A stretch of 64,000 nucleotides of DNA, from contig NZ_CP042432.1 in NCBI RefSeq assembly GCF_008033235.1, forward strand, positions 3,844,001 to 3,908,000, read 5' to 3'. Position numbers and translations under genes: made by a program. The notes beneath the pieces were generated by a model, which saw only the letters and a list, made by a program, of their open reading frames with translations, was not told where the DNA came from and did no database searches. Of this stretch, positions 63,569 to 64,000 are shown piece after piece. This DNA comes from Anseongella ginsenosidimutans. Its GTDB lineage: Bacteria; Bacteroidota; Bacteroidia; Sphingobacteriales; Sphingobacteriaceae. The stretch's first letter is position 1; each line of letters begins with the position of its first letter.

Positions 63569-64000
63569 CTAATTTTCCTTTTCCAGCGGGCGAATACGAG
63601 TGACCAGCGGAATCGTAACAAGGGAAACCAGTGAAGCGAGGATTCCCACCCAGCCAAAATGGTATAGCTTACCGTCGGCTCCTACTACGACAATCAGGCC
63701 CGCAAGCATGGTGGCCAGGCCTGCAGAGAGCTGCTGCACCGCGGAGTTAAAACTCATGAAGCTTCCCCTGTGTTCCGGGTTCACGGTAGATGTTATAAGC
63801 GCCAGCCCGGGAACGCTTCTTCCCGATACCAGGATAAAGAACAGGGTACAAGCGCCTACCGCCAGCGGCAGTGGCATAACGCCTATATGGGTAACCAGCA
63901 GGATAGGAAGTACGGAAAGAATGCAAAGTATGATCAGCATTTGCCTTTTTCCGTATTTGTCGGATAGCTTGCCGATGATCTGCGATGAAACAAAGGTAAA
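63569..64000 (-). CDS. MFS transporter, C-terminal part (runs off window)
   Basis: About 144 residues; the start lies beyond position 64000. The minus-strand frame stays open to the edge and contains the loop GKLSDKYGKRQM, the conserved GxLxDrxGrr motif between helices 2 and 3 or 8 and 9 of MFS transporters. The C-terminal helices (for example GHIG-like VTHIGVMPLPLAVGACTLFFILVSG, then GSFMSFNSAVQQLSAGLATMLAGLIVVVG) follow. Substrate not predictable. Confidence 0.85.
   Translation of the reverse strand, partial: FTFVSSQIIGKLSDKYGKRQMLIILCILSVLPILLVTHIGVMPLPLAVGACTLFFILVSGRSVPGLALITSTVNPEHRGSFMSFNSAVQQLSAGLATMLAGLIVVVGADGKLYHFGWVGILASLVSLVTIPLVTRIRPLEKEN

Overview
The window is chromosomal DNA from a member of the Bacteroidota, most likely a Chitinophagales/Sphingobacteriales-type organism with a fairly balanced base composition. 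The evidence is a SusC/SusD pair with its ECF sigma factor and FecR anti-sigma factor, a second TonB-dependent receptor, a type IX secretion C-terminal signal on a metalloprotease, and the near absence of Shine-Dalgarno sequences. Two promoters match the Bacteroidota consensus (TTG, 19 bases, TAnnTTTG). No rRNA, tRNA or CRISPR array was seen. The left part is ordinary chromosome; mobile DNA is confined to about 50.6-56.1 kb.

Layout. 0-6.7 kb: an ABC-F ATPase, divergent from a SWIM-SNF2 helicase, then a DinB/YfiT-type protein, a VOC protein and a decayed AraC regulator. 6.7-13 kb: a membrane protein and the mutasome operon imuA-imuB-dnaE2, whose promoter carries a perfect inverted repeat. 13-22.9 kb: a basic DNA-binding-like small protein, MarR, exonuclease III, a metallo-beta-lactamase-fold protein, a Tat-exported Gfo/Idh/MocA oxidoreductase, a TPR protein, TetR, a sialidase-like protein, a GNAT protein and an aldo/keto reductase. 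22.9-30.2 kb: a complete thiamin operon (thiS-C-tenI/E-D-E-G-H-F) behind a consensus promoter and a TPP riboswitch. 30.2-41.8 kb: a DeoR regulator divergent from a Tat phospholipase C and an SGNH hydrolase, followed by a polyol-permease-like MFS, a 2-hydroxyacid dehydrogenase, two FGGY kinases (the first frameshifted at a G7 run), a histidine phosphatase and a glycerophosphodiesterase. 41.8-50.6 kb: a coiled-coil DUF1640-like protein with 33-base repeats, a lipoprotein cytochrome c, a YeiH-type transporter, a flavoprotein, a Gdx-type SMR exporter, an Aquifex-type aconitase and a TonB-dependent receptor. 50.6-56.1 kb: an IS1595-family element, an AT-rich M43 metalloprotease gene, a NUDIX gene and a group IIC intron. 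56.1-64 kb: SusD, SusC, FecR, ECF sigma, and the C-terminal part of an MFS transporter that runs off the window.

How the genes work together. The thi operon encodes both branches of thiamin synthesis plus the coupling step and should be shut off by TPP. The imu operon is a damage-inducible mutagenesis cassette. The set MFS + hydroxyacid dehydrogenase + LsrK-like kinase has the same three families as the uncharacterised Bacillus subtilis yoaB/yoaD/yoaC operon. Here it is extended by a second kinase and two phosphoesterases and sits beside phospholipid-degrading enzymes. This is the most plausible incompletely described system in the window. The group II intron sits directly behind the transcription terminator of the SusCD operon, which is the known insertion habit of class C introns.
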